Counted from the first letter of the stretch, positions 27,295-36,180 are shown. The stretch: 64,000 nucleotides of DNA from Streptococcus mitis (GCF_000722705.1 NZ_JPFW01000007.1:62001-126000), one strand, 5' to 3'. Translations and numbers: made by a program. Notes: generated by a model not told the origin, from the letters alone.

Positions 27295-28287
27295 ATGGCA
27301 ATGATAGAAGTGGAACATCTTCAGAAAAATTTTGTGAAGACTGTTAAGGAACCAGGCTTGAAGGGGGCTTTGCGCTCCTTTATTCATCCTGAAAAGCAGA
27401 CCTTTGAAGCGGTCAAGGATTTGACCTTTGAGGTCCCAAAAGGACAAATTTTAGGCTTTATCGGGGCTAATGGTGCTGGGAAGTCAACCACCATCAAAAT
27501 GCTGACAGGGATTTTAAAACCGACATCTGGTTTTTGTCGGATTAATGGCAAGATTCCGCAGGATAATCGCCAAGATTATGTCAAGGATATTGGGGTTGTT
27601 TTTGGACAACGTACCCAGCTATGGTGGGATTTGGCACTGCAAGAGACCTACACGGTTTTAAAGGAGATTTATGATGTACCAGACTCGCTCTTTCATAAGC
27701 GCATGGATTTTTTGAATGAAGTCTTGGATTTGAAGGACTTTATCAAGGACCCCGTGCGAACTCTTTCACTGGGACAGCGCATGCGGGCGGATATTGCAGC
27801 TTCCTTGCTTCACAATCCCAAGGTTCTTTTTTTAGATGAGCCGACCATTGGTTTGGACGTTTCGGTCAAGGATAACATTCGTCGGGCTATTACCCAGATC
27901 AATCAGGAGGAAGAGACTACCATTCTCTTGACCACTCACGACTTGAGTGATATTGAGCAACTTTGTGATCGAATTTTTATGATTGACAAGGGGCAGGAGA
28001 TTTTTGATGGGACGGTTAGCCAGCTCAAGGAGACTTTTGGCAAGATGAAGACTCTCTCCTTTGAACTGCTACCAGGTCAAAGTCATCTTGTCTCTCACTA
28101 TGAAGGCTTTTCGGATATGAGCATTGATAGACAAGGGAATAGCCTCAACATTGAATTTGATAGTTCTCGCTACCAGTCAGCTGATATTATCAAGCAAACC
28201 CTGTCTGATTTTGAAATCCGCGATTTGAAGATGGTGGATACGGATATTGAGGATATTATCCGTCGCTTCTATCGAAAGGAGCTCTAA
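27295..28287 (+). CDS. ABC-2 type transporter, ATP-binding protein
   Basis: 330 aa. Walker A GANGAGKST, signature LSLGQRMRAD, Walker B VLFLDEP followed by TIGLD, then a C-terminal extension of ~90 residues typical of the NatA/daunorubicin-type exporters. It is the first gene of a three-gene unit with two membrane proteins (28289 and 29109) of the PF06182-like ABC-2 permease class. The substrate cannot be read from the sequence. The stop codon is 1 base before the permease start. Confidence 0.9.
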   Translation: MAMIEVEHLQKNFVKTVKEPGLKGALRSFIHPEKQTFEAVKDLTFEVPKGQILGFIGANGAGKSTTIKMLTGILKPTSGFCRINGKIPQDNRQDYVKDIGVVFGQRTQLWWDLALQETYTVLKEIYDVPDSLFHKRMDFLNEVLDLKDFIKDPVRTLSLGQRMRADIAASLLHNPKVLFLDEPTIGLDVSVKDNIRRAITQINQEEETTILLTTHDLSDIEQLCDRIFMIDKGQEIFDGTVSQLKETFGKMKTLSFELLPGQSHLVSHYEGFSDMSIDRQGNSLNIEFDSSRYQSADIIKQTLSDFEIRDLKMVDTDIEDIIRRFYRKEL

Positions 28288-28288
28288 G

Positions 28289-29107
28289 ATGGTCAAATTG
28301 TGGAGACGTTATAAATCCTTTATCAATGCAGGTGTTCAGGAATTGATCACCTATCGAGTCAACTTCATTCTTTATCGAATCGGCGATGTCATGGGTGCTT
28401 TTGTGGCCTTTTATCTCTGGAAGGCTGTCTTTGATTCCTCCAAGGAGTCTTTGATTCAGGGCTTTAGTATGGCAGATATCACCCTCTACATCATTATGAG
28501 TTTTGTGACCAATCTGTTGACCAGATCGGATGGCTCCTTTATGATTGGGGAGGAGGTCAAGGATGGTTCCATTATCATGCGTTTGTTGCGACCAGTGCAT
28601 TTTGCGGCCTCTTATCTCTTTACCGAGCTTGGTTCCAAGTGGTTGATTTTTATCAGTGTAGGACTGCCATTTTTAAGTGTCATTGTGTTGATGAAAATCT
28701 TATCTGGGCAAGGTGTTGTAGAAGTGCTGGGATTAACTGTCCTTTATCTTTTTAGCTTAACGCTGGCCTATCTGATTAACTTTTTCTTTAATATCTGCTT
28801 CGGATTTTCAGCCTTTGTATTTAAAAATCTTTGGGGGTCCAATCTACTCAAAACTTCCTTAGTGGCCTTTATGTCTGGAAGTTTGATTCCCTTGGCTTTC
28901 TTTCCAAAGGTTGTTGCAGATATTCTGTCCTTCCTGCCTTTCTCATCTTTGATCTACACGCCAGTCATGATTATTGTTGGGAAATACGATGCCAATCAGA
29001 TTCTTCAGGCACTCGCTTTGCAGTTTTTCTGGCTCTTAGTGATGGTGGGCTTGTCTCAGTTGATTTGGAAACGAGTTCAGTCCTTTATCACAATTCAGGG
29101 AGGTTAG
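28289..29107 (+). CDS. ABC-2 family transporter permease (subunit 1)
   Basis: 272 aa from ATG 28289, chosen because AAAGGAG stands 8 bases upstream; a longer frame from 28247 overlaps the ATPase and is not needed. About six membrane segments (for example LTVLYLFSLTLAYLINFFFNICFGF) and the pattern of ABC2_membrane_6-type permeases. It pairs with the neighbouring permease at 29109. Confidence 0.88.
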   Translation: MVKLWRRYKSFINAGVQELITYRVNFILYRIGDVMGAFVAFYLWKAVFDSSKESLIQGFSMADITLYIIMSFVTNLLTRSDGSFMIGEEVKDGSIIMRLLRPVHFAASYLFTELGSKWLIFISVGLPFLSVIVLMKILSGQGVVEVLGLTVLYLFSLTLAYLINFFFNICFGFSAFVFKNLWGSNLLKTSLVAFMSGSLIPLAFFPKVVADILSFLPFSSLIYTPVMIIVGKYDANQILQALALQFFWLLVMVGLSQLIWKRVQSFITIQGG

Positions 29108-29108
29108 T

Positions 29109-29894
29109 ATGAAAAAATATCAACGCATGCATCTGATTTTTATCAGACAATACATCAAACAAATCATGGAATACAAGGTGGATTTTGTGGTTGGTGTGCT
29201 GGGAGTTTTTCTAACCCAAGGCTTGAACCTCTTGTTTCTCAATGTCATCTTTCAACACATCCCATCCCTAGAAGGTTGGACTTTTCAAGAAATCGCCTTT
29301 ATCTATGGTTTTTCATTGATTCCCAAGGGCTTGGACCATCTCTTTTTTGATAATCTCTGGGCATTGGGACAACGCTTGGTGAGAAAGGGAGAGTTTGACA
29401 AGTATCTGACTCGTCCTATCAATCCCCTCTTCCACATCCTAGTCGAGACCTTTCAGATTGATGCCTTGGGTGAACTCTTAGTCGGTGGTATTTTATTGGG
29501 AACAACAGTGACCAGCATTGCCTGGAGCTTTCCAAAATTTTTACTTTTCCTAGTCTGCATTCCTTTTGCGACCTTGATTTATACTTCTTTGAAAATCGCG
29601 ACAGCCAGCATCGCTTTTTGGACCAAGCAGTCAGGCGCTATGATTTATATTTTCTATATGTTTAATGATTTTGCCAAATACCCGATTTCTATTTACAATT
29701 CAGCTCTTCGTTGGTTGATCAGTTTTATTGTACCTTTTGCTTTTACGGCCTACTATCCTGCTAGCTATTTCTTGCAGGATAAGGATGCGATCTTTAACAT
29801 CGGAGGTTTGATGTTGATTTCCCTTGTTTTCTTTGTCATTTCCCTTAAACTCTGGGACAGGGGCTTGGATTCCTACGAAAGTGCAGGATCCTAA
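29109..29894 (+). CDS. ABC-2 family transporter permease (subunit 2)
   Basis: 261 aa, about six membrane segments, and the characteristic internal motif LVRKGEFDKYLTRPINPLFH, which resembles VKDGSIIMRLLRPVHF in the preceding permease, so the two are paralogues likely forming a heterodimer. The SD GGGAGGT precedes ATG 29109, which begins one base after the previous stop. The operon ends at a terminator at 29908-29934. Confidence 0.88.
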   Translation: MKKYQRMHLIFIRQYIKQIMEYKVDFVVGVLGVFLTQGLNLLFLNVIFQHIPSLEGWTFQEIAFIYGFSLIPKGLDHLFFDNLWALGQRLVRKGEFDKYLTRPINPLFHILVETFQIDALGELLVGGILLGTTVTSIAWSFPKFLLFLVCIPFATLIYTSLKIATASIAFWTKQSGAMIYIFYMFNDFAKYPISIYNSALRWLISFIVPFAFTAYYPASYFLQDKDAIFNIGGLMLISLVFFVISLKLWDRGLDSYESAGS

Positions 29895-29907
29895 TAGGAA
29901 GAAACTC

Positions 29908-29934
29908 AAAGCCTTGTCTCAGGACAGGCTTTTT
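29908..29934 (+). terminator. Terminator of the ABC-2 operon
   Basis: AAAGCCTTGTC / GACAGGCTTT stem with TTTTT end. Confidence 0.8.
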
Positions 29935-29954
29935 CAAGTAGAGATGAAAATTCC

Positions 29955-29982
29955 TTGACATCTATTCTCAGAGTGCTATACT
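29955..29982 (+). promoter_or_regulatory. tRNA-Thr promoter
   Basis: TTGACA (29955-29960), 16-bp spacer, TGC-TATACT (-10 at 29977-29982). Confidence 0.85.
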
Positions 29983-29994
29983 GTAAGTGTAATC

Positions 29995-30067
29995 GCCGAT
30001 TTAGCTCAGTTGGTAGAGCAAGGCACTCGTAAAGCCTAGGTCACAGGTTCAATCCCTGCAATCGGCA
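29995..30067 (+). tRNA. tRNA-Thr (anticodon CGT)
   Basis: 73 nt. Acceptor GCCGATT/AATCGGC, D arm GCTC...GAGC, T arm ACAGG-TTCAATC-CCTGC, discriminator A and no encoded CCA. The anticodon loop CTCGTAA gives CGT (reads ACG). The closing pair of the anticodon stem is an A-A mismatch (AGGCA/AGCCT). Confidence 0.93.
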
Positions 30068-30071
30068 AAGT

Positions 30072-30102
30072 GAAGAAGCTCATTAGGGCTTCTTTTCTTT
30101 TA
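30072..30102 (+). terminator. Terminator after tRNA-Thr
   Basis: AAGAAGC...GCTTCTT stem then TTCTTTTAT. Confidence 0.7.
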
Positions 30103-30155
30103 TCTTAACGATTTAACCACTTAGATCGTAATATAGACCAGATAGGCAAAAGACC

Positions 30156-30184
30156 TTGTTCTTGGAACTACCCTCTGCTATAAT
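30156..30184 (+). promoter_or_regulatory. Promoter of the small membrane protein gene
   Basis: TTGTTC (30156-30161), 17-bp spacer, TGC-TATAAT (30179-30184, extended -10). Confidence 0.7.
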
Positions 30185-30258
30185 GATTTTTGTAAGGGAC
30201 GTGAGGGGACAGTATTAGACAACTCAAGTTGCTAAAAAAAGAAATTGGAGATAAAGAA

Positions 30259-30567
30259 ATGAAAAAAGTATTGGGGATTGTATTTTTACTAGCAGCAGCG
30301 ACAGTATTGTATTTTGGTTCTGTTGGCTGGCCAAGTTTGAATATCAACCTCTGGCCATTGATTCCGGTAGGCTTGTTCCTCTATTTTGCCCTAGAAAATC
30401 TTTTGAAAAAAGACTACAAGGCTAGTCTGATGTGTTTGATTATCGCCTTTATCATTGCGAATGCAATTTTGGATCTGTTGCCAATTTCAAGTGGCTTGGT
30501 CATTGGAGCAGGTGTCCTAGCTTGTGTAGGGATTGGTTATCTATTTCCTGATAAAGAGAGTAAATAG
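30259..30567 (+). CDS. Small membrane protein with LiaF-like transmembrane region
   Basis: 102 aa from ATG 30259, with GGAG 8 bases upstream; a TTG-initiated extension to 30229 runs through the SD and is rejected. Four short hydrophobic segments (VLGIVFLLAAATVLYFG, WPLIPVGLFLYFAL, ASLMCLIIAFIIANAIL, GLVIGAGVLACVGIGYLF) resemble the LiaI/LiaF-type membrane domain seen in cell-envelope stress proteins. It has its own promoter and a strong terminator. Function unknown. Confidence 0.75.
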   Translation: MKKVLGIVFLLAAATVLYFGSVGWPSLNINLWPLIPVGLFLYFALENLLKKDYKASLMCLIIAFIIANAILDLLPISSGLVIGAGVLACVGIGYLFPDKESK

Positions 30568-30590
30568 AAATTATTAAAAAAGATATAAAG

Positions 30591-30635
30591 AAAAACACTT
30601 CAATCATTGTATTTTAGTTTGATTGAGGTGTTTTT
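30591..30635. terminator. Bidirectional terminator between convergent genes
   Basis: AAAAACACTTCAATCA / TGATTGAGGTGTTTTT, a 16-bp stem with one G-U pair. A and T runs on either side make it usable from both directions, for the gene at 30259 and the minus-strand DUF3397 gene. Confidence 0.85.
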
Positions 30636-30647
30636 GATTTCATTTTT

Positions 30648-31007
30648 TTATTTCTGAGCCATCAATTCAACAATCATCTCGATATACATGACAAGAGTCA
30701 ATAAGAATCCTGCACGCCAGAAGAATTTGATGAATTTAGGATAGTAAAAGCTACGTTTTTTCAAAAGAAAGAAAAAAACGAGGATAATAGCTAGAAGTGA
30801 GAGGGCTAGGCCCAGTCTAGGAAGAAAATTATGGGTAAAGGTTTTAGCTGTGATCAGGTAATACTCAAATACCAAGACTGGAAAAGCCAAATCCGCAAAG
30901 TTTCGTCCTAGTTTTTTTAATCTAAAAAGTTTGGTTATGATAATGCAGACTACTAAAGTCAGTATCAATAATAAAATAGATGCTAATTTCATTAAAATCA
31001 TATCCAT
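30648..31007 (-). CDS. DUF3397 family membrane protein
   Basis: 119 aa with four membrane helices and the conserved family features KLGRNFADLAFPVLVFEYYLIT and PKFIKFFWRAGFLLTLVMYI. Function unknown in the family. The start is uncertain: Met1 (31007), Met3 and Met6 are all possible and none has a clear SD. A minus-strand TATGAT (31018-31013) would place the transcript start on the first ATG, suggesting leaderless translation. Confidence 0.75.
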   Translation of the reverse strand: MDMILMKLASILLLILTLVVCIIITKLFRLKKLGRNFADLAFPVLVFEYYLITAKTFTHNFLPRLGLALSLLAIILVFFFLLKKRSFYYPKFIKFFWRAGFLLTLVMYIEMIVELMAQK

Positions 31008-31071
31008 ATTGTATCATAAAAAATGGCTAATGGAAACGAGAAACAGAGGAATTTATAGGAAAGTCAGGCTT

Positions 31072-31100
31072 TTGAGATTGTAGGTGTTTTTTGTTATAAT
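31072..31100 (+). promoter_or_regulatory. Promoter of the radical-SAM gene, leaderless arrangement
   Basis: TTGAGA (31072-31077), 17-bp spacer, TGT-TATAAT (31095-31100). The expected start is A31108, which is the first base of the ATG. Confidence 0.75.
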
Positions 31101-31107
31101 GAAAGTT

Positions 31108-32055
31108 ATGAAATCTTATAATACCTTGAATGATTATTATCGAAAACTCTTTGGAGAAAAGACTTTTAAAGTCCCTATTGATGCGGGATTTGACTGTCCC
31201 AATCGTGATGGAACTGTGGCTCATGGGGGCTGTACTTTTTGTACGGTTTCAGGTTCTGGAGATGCTATTGTAGCACCAGATGCGCCTATCCGTGAGCAAT
31301 TTTATAAGGAAATTGATTTTATGCACCGCAAGTGGCCGGATGTTCAGAAGTATCTGGTTTATTTTCAAAATTTTACCAACACCCATGAAAAGGTGGAAGT
31401 GATTCGAGAGCGCTATGAGCAGGCTATCAATGAGCCAGGTGTAGTAGGAATCAATATAGGAACACGGCCAGACTGTTTGCCAGATGAAACAATCGAATAT
31501 TTGGCTGAGTTGTCGGAACGCATGCATGTGACGGTTGAATTGGGCTTGCAGACTACTTATGAAACAACCTCTGATCTGATTAACCGCGCCCACTCCTATG
31601 AATTGTACGTGGAAACGGTTAAGCGTTTGAGAAAGTATCCCAAAATTGAGATTGTTTCCCATTTGATCAATGGTTTACCTGGTGAAACCCATGAGATGAT
31701 GATTGAAAATGTCCGCCGCTGTGTCACGGATAACGATATTCAAGGAATTAAACTGCACTTGCTTCACCTTATGACCAATACTCGTATGCAACGGGATTAC
31801 CACGAAGGACGCTTGCAGTTGATGAGTCAGGACGAATATGTTAAGGTCATCTGTGACCAACTGGAAATCATTCCCAAGCATATCGTCATTCATCGAATCA
31901 CGGGAGATGCACCTAGAGATATGCTGATTGGTCCTATGTGGAGCCTCAATAAATGGGAAGTGTTAAATGCTATTGAAACTGAGATGCGACGTCGTGGAAG
32001 TGTACAAGGATGTAAGGCTGTAAAACAGGAGTTTGAAAATGAAAAGACCACTTGA
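31108..32055 (+). CDS. TIGR01212 family radical SAM protein (YtqA-like)
   Basis: 315 aa. The iron-sulfur cysteines are Cys30, Cys42 and Cys45 (FDCPNRDGTVAHGGCTFC), the spaced variant typical of this family rather than the common CxxxCxxC. ATG 31108 is chosen: earlier in-frame starts lie in or before the -10 box, and family members begin MKSYNTLNDYYRKLFG. No SD precedes it, and it coincides with the predicted transcript start. It overlaps the methyltransferase gene by 17 bp, a pairing also seen in other Firmicutes (ytqA-ytqB). Confidence 0.88.
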   Translation: MKSYNTLNDYYRKLFGEKTFKVPIDAGFDCPNRDGTVAHGGCTFCTVSGSGDAIVAPDAPIREQFYKEIDFMHRKWPDVQKYLVYFQNFTNTHEKVEVIRERYEQAINEPGVVGINIGTRPDCLPDETIEYLAELSERMHVTVELGLQTTYETTSDLINRAHSYELYVETVKRLRKYPKIEIVSHLINGLPGETHEMMIENVRRCVTDNDIQGIKLHLLHLMTNTRMQRDYHEGRLQLMSQDEYVKVICDQLEIIPKHIVIHRITGDAPRDMLIGPMWSLNKWEVLNAIETEMRRRGSVQGCKAVKQEFENEKTT

Positions 32056-32596
32056 GATGGCACATGATTTTTTGGCTGAAGTAGTGACAAAAGAGGATAT
32101 CGTTGTGGATGCGACAATGGGAAATGGCCACGATACCCTTTTTTTAGCCAAGCTAGCCAAGCAAGTCTATGCCTTTGATATTCAGAAGCAAGCCTTGGAA
32201 AAAACCCAAGAGCGTTTGGACCAGGCTGGTTACACAAATGCCCAGTTAATCTTGCAAGGCCATGAGACTCTGGACCAGTTTGTGACAGAAGCCAAGGCAG
32301 GGATTTTTAATCTGGGTTATCTGCCGTCGGCTGATAAGTCCGTCATTACCAAGCCTCAGACAACTATTGAAGCCTTAGACAAGCTGTGTCGTTTGCTTGT
32401 CAATGGTGGACGGATTGCCATTATGATCTACTATGGTCATGAGGGAGGAGATATTGAGCGAGATGCTGTCTTGGATTTTGTTAGCTGGTTGAATCAACAA
32501 GAGTACACAGCTGCCATTTATCGAACTTTAAACCAAGTCAACAACCCACCATTTTTAGTGATGATTGAAAAATTAGAGAGATATAGACATGGATAA
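32039..32596 (+). CDS. Class I SAM-dependent methyltransferase (YtqB-like)
   Basis: 185 aa from ATG 32039 (AGGAG 8 bases upstream, inside the preceding gene). The SAM-binding motif I is VVDATMGNGHDTLFLA, followed by VYAFDIQKQAL (motif II) and FNLGYLPSADKS (motif IV). The family is annotated as putative rRNA methyltransferase, but in B. subtilis YtqB modifies tRNA in partnership with a radical-SAM neighbour; a tRNA role here is inferred from that context. Confidence 0.85.
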   Translation: MKRPLEMAHDFLAEVVTKEDIVVDATMGNGHDTLFLAKLAKQVYAFDIQKQALEKTQERLDQAGYTNAQLILQGHETLDQFVTEAKAGIFNLGYLPSADKSVITKPQTTIEALDKLCRLLVNGGRIAIMIYYGHEGGDIERDAVLDFVSWLNQQEYTAAIYRTLNQVNNPPFLVMIEKLERYRHG

Positions 32597-32843
32597 ACAA
32601 TACCTACGTGAAAAGCTAGATGCCATGCGCCAGAATTTTGTTGAGTCAACAATCCACGAACGTGCAGTGGGTGTGTTAGACCAAGCGCATATGAGCAAAA
32701 AAATGCTTAAAATCAAGAAAAAATTAGTAGCTCTTGAAATGGAACGGTGCCAGCGAAAAATTGAGCACAAAGATTGTTCCAAGATTGATCAAAAGATTAA
32801 AGAGCAGAAGGAGATATTTGAATCCTGTTGTAAAAAAGATTAA
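32589..32843 (+). CDS. Small coiled, Cys-containing hypothetical protein
   Basis: 84 aa, highly charged and predicted helical (KKMLKIKKKLVALEMERCQRKIEHKD), with cysteines in C-terminal positions (DCSK, SCCKKD). It overlaps the methyltransferase by 8 bp and precedes the antiporter by 11 bp, so it is part of one operon. I do not recognise a characterised family. Confidence 0.7.
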   Translation: MDKQYLREKLDAMRQNFVESTIHERAVGVLDQAHMSKKMLKIKKKLVALEMERCQRKIEHKDCSKIDQKIKEQKEIFESCCKKD

Positions 32844-32854
32844 GGAGGAAGTGC

Positions 32855-34909
32855 GTGGAATTACTGATTTACCTCATCCTATTTTTACTGGTTTTGATTG
32901 TCTCGAGTACAACCAATAAACTCCTGCCCTTTTTGCCTCTCCCTTTGGTGCAAATTCTTTTGGGAATCGTGATTGGTCTCTTTTTACCCAATACCGACTT
33001 TCACCTCAATACAGAGTTGTTTTTGGCCCTAGTTATCGGGCCCTTGCTTTTCCGAGAGTCGGAGGAAGCAGATATTACGGCTATTTTAAAACACTGGCGA
33101 ATCATTGTTTATCTCATATTTCCAGTGATTTTCATCTCGACCCTGAGTTTGGGTGGCTTGGCTCATCTTCTTTGGCTCAGCCTTCCCTTGGCAGCTTGCT
33201 TGGCTGTTGGGGCAGCCCTTGGCCCTACGGACTTGGTTGCCTTTGCCTCTCTTTCGGAGCGTTTTAGCTTTCCTAAGCGCGTGTCCAATATCCTTAAGGG
33301 TGAAGGACTCTTGAATGATGCTTCTGGCTTGGTGGCTTTTCAGGTAGCTTTGACAGCTTGGACAACAGGAGCATTTTCCCTTGGGCAAGCTAGTAGTTCG
33401 CTCATCTTTTCAATCTTAGGCGGTTTTTTGATAGGCTTTTTAACAGCCATGACTAATCGCTTCCTACATACTTTCTTGCTAAGTGTGCGAGCAACGGATA
33501 TTGCTAGTGAACTTTTATTAGAATTGAGTTTGCCTCTGGTGACTTTCTTTCTGGCAGAAGAAGTCCATGTTTCAGGGATTATTGCCGTTGTGGTTGCTGG
33601 AATTTTAAAGGCAAGCCGTTTTAAGAAAATTACGCTCCTCGAAGCCCAAGTGGATACGGTTACCGAGACGGTCTGGCACACAGTGAACTTTATGCTCAAC
33701 GGTTCTGTCTTTGTGATTTTAGGGATGGAGCTGGAAATGATAGCAGAACCTATCTTGACCAATCCAATCTATAATCCCTTACTGTTATTGGTATCTCTTA
33801 TAGCCCTTACCTTTGTCCTCTTTGCTATCCGTTTTGTCATGATTTATGGCTATTATGCCTATAGGACTCTACGTCTTAAGAAAAAGCTAAATAAGTATAT
33901 GAAGGACATGCTTCTCTTGACCTTCTCAGGTGTCAAGGGAACGGTGTCAATTGCTACGATTCTTCTGATACCAAGTGATTTAGAGCAGGAATATCCAATT
34001 TTACTTTTCCTTGTTGCAGGTGTGACGCTTGTCAGCTTTTTAACAGGTCTCTTGGTCTTGCCTCATCTTTCTGATGAACAGGAAGAAAGTAAGGATTATC
34101 TCATGCATATCGCTATTTTAAATGAGGTTACTTTGGAGTTAGAAAAGGAACTTGAAACTCATAAGAATAAGCTCCCTCTCTATGCAGCCATTGACAATTA
34201 TCATGGACGAATAGAAAACCTTATCCTAAGCCAAGAAAATAAAAATGCTAAGGAGGATTGGGAGGCCTTGAAACTTCTTATCCTCAGTATTGAGAGTGAT
34301 GGATTGGAACAGGCTTACGAGGAAGACAAGATGAGTGAGCGTGCTTATCGGGTTTACCAGCGTTATCTGAAAAACATGGAACAAAGTATCAATCGCAAGT
34401 TTGCTTCACGATTGACCTATTATTTCCTTGTTTCCTTACGGATTTTACGTTTTCTCCTTCACGAAACCTTTACCTTAGGTAAGACCTTCCGTAGTTGGAA
34501 AAATGAAGAATCACAGAAACTCAGAGCCCTTGACTATGACCAAATTGCAGAGCTCTATCTAGAAAATACAGAGATGATTATCGAAAGTTTGGAGAACCTA
34601 AAAGGGGTTTATAAGAGTTCTTTGATTAGTTTCATGCAGGATTCTCGTCTCCGAGAAACAGCTATCATCACCAGTGGTGCCTTTGTCGAACGGGTTATCA
34701 ATCGTGTCAAGCCTAACAATATCGATGAAATGCTGAGAGGCTATTATCTGGAGCGTAAGTTGATTTTCGAATACGAAGAGAAACGATTGATTACGACCAA
34801 GTATGCCAAGAAGTTACGACAAAATGTCAATAACTTAGAGAACTATTCTCTGAAGGAAGCTGCCAATACCCTGCCTTATGATATGGTGGAATTGGTAAGA
34901 AGAAATTAA
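32855..34909 (+). CDS. Na+/H+ antiporter, CPA1 family
   Basis: 684 aa. GTG start with AAGGAGGA 5 bases upstream. The N-terminal ~410 residues hold about 12 membrane helices, including the antiporter motifs GAALGPTDLVAF and GEGLLNDASGLVAF with the ion-binding Asp (LLNDAS). A long cytoplasmic C-terminal domain (~270 residues, helical) follows. It exchanges cations for protons across the membrane for pH and sodium homeostasis. It sits in the operon starting at 31108. Confidence 0.9.
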   Translation: MELLIYLILFLLVLIVSSTTNKLLPFLPLPLVQILLGIVIGLFLPNTDFHLNTELFLALVIGPLLFRESEEADITAILKHWRIIVYLIFPVIFISTLSLGGLAHLLWLSLPLAACLAVGAALGPTDLVAFASLSERFSFPKRVSNILKGEGLLNDASGLVAFQVALTAWTTGAFSLGQASSSLIFSILGGFLIGFLTAMTNRFLHTFLLSVRATDIASELLLELSLPLVTFFLAEEVHVSGIIAVVVAGILKASRFKKITLLEAQVDTVTETVWHTVNFMLNGSVFVILGMELEMIAEPILTNPIYNPLLLLVSLIALTFVLFAIRFVMIYGYYAYRTLRLKKKLNKYMKDMLLLTFSGVKGTVSIATILLIPSDLEQEYPILLFLVAGVTLVSFLTGLLVLPHLSDEQEESKDYLMHIAILNEVTLELEKELETHKNKLPLYAAIDNYHGRIENLILSQENKNAKEDWEALKLLILSIESDGLEQAYEEDKMSERAYRVYQRYLKNMEQSINRKFASRLTYYFLVSLRILRFLLHETFTLGKTFRSWKNEESQKLRALDYDQIAELYLENTEMIIESLENLKGVYKSSLISFMQDSRLRETAIITSGAFVERVINRVKPNNIDEMLRGYYLERKLIFEYEEKRLITTKYAKKLRQNVNNLENYSLKEAANTLPYDMVELVRRN

Positions 34910-34936
34910 TCAAGTTTATAAGTGAAGGAGTGTGAT

Positions 34937-35797
34937 ATGAAGAAGTGGTGGCAAAAGCTGACAGACAAGCCTTTAGTAAAAGCTTTTTTGCATTATTATC
35001 AAGCTTCCGATAGTGAGTTGACCAGTGTCGCAGTAGCCTACTATTGGTTGATTTCGATTTTCCCCCTGCTTTTGGTGGTGGTCAATATGCTCCCCTATTT
35101 TCAGATTCCAGTTTCCAATTTTTTAAAGGTTGTCAATGAATTTTTGCCAGATACGGTTTATGATGTGGTCGCAAAGATTATTACAGAAGTACTGACCCAA
35201 CCTTCTACAGGCTTATTGAGTTTTGCAGTTTTGTCAGCTCTCTGGACCTTTTCAAAATCCATGAACTTCCTGCAGAAAGCCTTTAATAAAGCTTACGGAG
35301 TAGCCAAAAATAGAGGAATGATTTCCCATCAGCTCATGAGTTTATTTGTCAGTTTTGGTCTGCAGATTCTCTTTGCTTTAGCTCTCTTTCTGAGTGTCTT
35401 TGGTCGCATGCTCCTCAACCTTATCAAAAGTTACTGGAAATCAGATAGTCCTCTCTTTAATTATCTGCAAGACCTAACAGGTCCCTTAGTCTATGCCTTG
35501 ATTTTTGCTATCTTGGTCATGCTTTATTATTTCCTGCCCAATGTTAAGGTGCGACGCATTCGACATGTATTGCCAGGTAGCACCTTTGTCTTGTTGACCT
35601 TGCTCTTACTGCTCAATATCTTTTCAGTCTATGTCAACAACTATGTTAATCACCTCGTGGACGTTCGTTTCTTCAGTTCCGTTGTCGTGGTGGTCATGAT
35701 GTTCTGGTTTATTCTCATCGCTAAGATTTTGATTGTCGGCGCGGTGATCAATGCCAGTGTGCAGAGTTTGAAAGATCTGAATTTTAGAAAAGACTAA
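34937..35797 (+). CDS. YihY/BrkB family membrane protein
   Basis: 286 aa from ATG 34937 (AAGGAG 6 bases upstream). Family hallmarks include SVAVAYYWLISIFPLLLVVV near the N terminus and six membrane helices ending in VVVVVMMFWFILIAKILIVGAVINA. Despite the old name (ribonuclease BN), the family is of unknown function. It is the last gene of the operon. Confidence 0.88.
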   Translation: MKKWWQKLTDKPLVKAFLHYYQASDSELTSVAVAYYWLISIFPLLLVVVNMLPYFQIPVSNFLKVVNEFLPDTVYDVVAKIITEVLTQPSTGLLSFAVLSALWTFSKSMNFLQKAFNKAYGVAKNRGMISHQLMSLFVSFGLQILFALALFLSVFGRMLLNLIKSYWKSDSPLFNYLQDLTGPLVYALIFAILVMLYYFLPNVKVRRIRHVLPGSTFVLLTLLLLLNIFSVYVNNYVNHLVDVRFFSSVVVVVMMFWFILIAKILIVGAVINASVQSLKDLNFRKD

Positions 35798-35849
35798 CGA
35801 ATTTTTAATTCATTACAAAACGCATACTATCAAGGTTGATGTGTACTGA

Positions 35850-36092
35850 CTCCAAAAAGGCGGCAAAAAGCAAGCACCTGAAAGCAACGTGCCGAAATGG
35901 TCAAATCCTGATTATGTCAACGAATTAGACCCAAAAATCGTTGATATGCTAGTAGAATTTCACAAGTCGCAAGGCACTTTGGAAACTCCCGAGGCGCAAG
36001 CAGAAATCGCCCAAAAACGTGAAGAAATCGAGCAAAGGAGAGCTAAGCTTGAGGTTAAAAAACAAGAACTTTTGAACCGCTTGAACAAATAG
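35850..36092 (+). pseudogene. 3' remnant of a phage/ICE-type replication protein gene (tentative)
   Basis: The frame is open from after a TGA at 35847-35849 and reads QKGGKKQAPESNVPKWSNPDY..., ending at 36092. The linker style (SNVPKWSNPDY) followed by a charged coiled tail (EEIEQRRAKLEVKKQELLNRL) resembles the C-terminal end of DnaD-like replisome-organiser proteins of streptococcal phages. There is no upstream domain, no SD, and only a GTG at 35889 as possible start, so it is probably a fragment. The assignment is from memory of such tails and is uncertain. Confidence 0.4.
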
Positions 36093-36141
36093 AGTTTCGC
36101 AAGTATTATGCTTACAAATTACTTGAACAATTAACTAAAAT

Positions 36142-36180
36142 ATAAACCCTGCCTTTATATCTAGGCAGGGTTTATATTTT
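36142..36180. terminator. Bidirectional terminator
   Basis: ATAAACCCTGCC / GGCAGGGTTTAT, a perfect 12-bp stem with a 10-nt loop. It is flanked by AT-rich runs and located exactly at the 3' end of the minus-strand gene. Confidence 0.85.

Noticed and set aside
31890-32237. 115-codon minus-strand ORF over the radical-SAM/methyltransferase overlap
   Set aside because: It is fully opposite two well-supported genes and has no SD or recognisable features.
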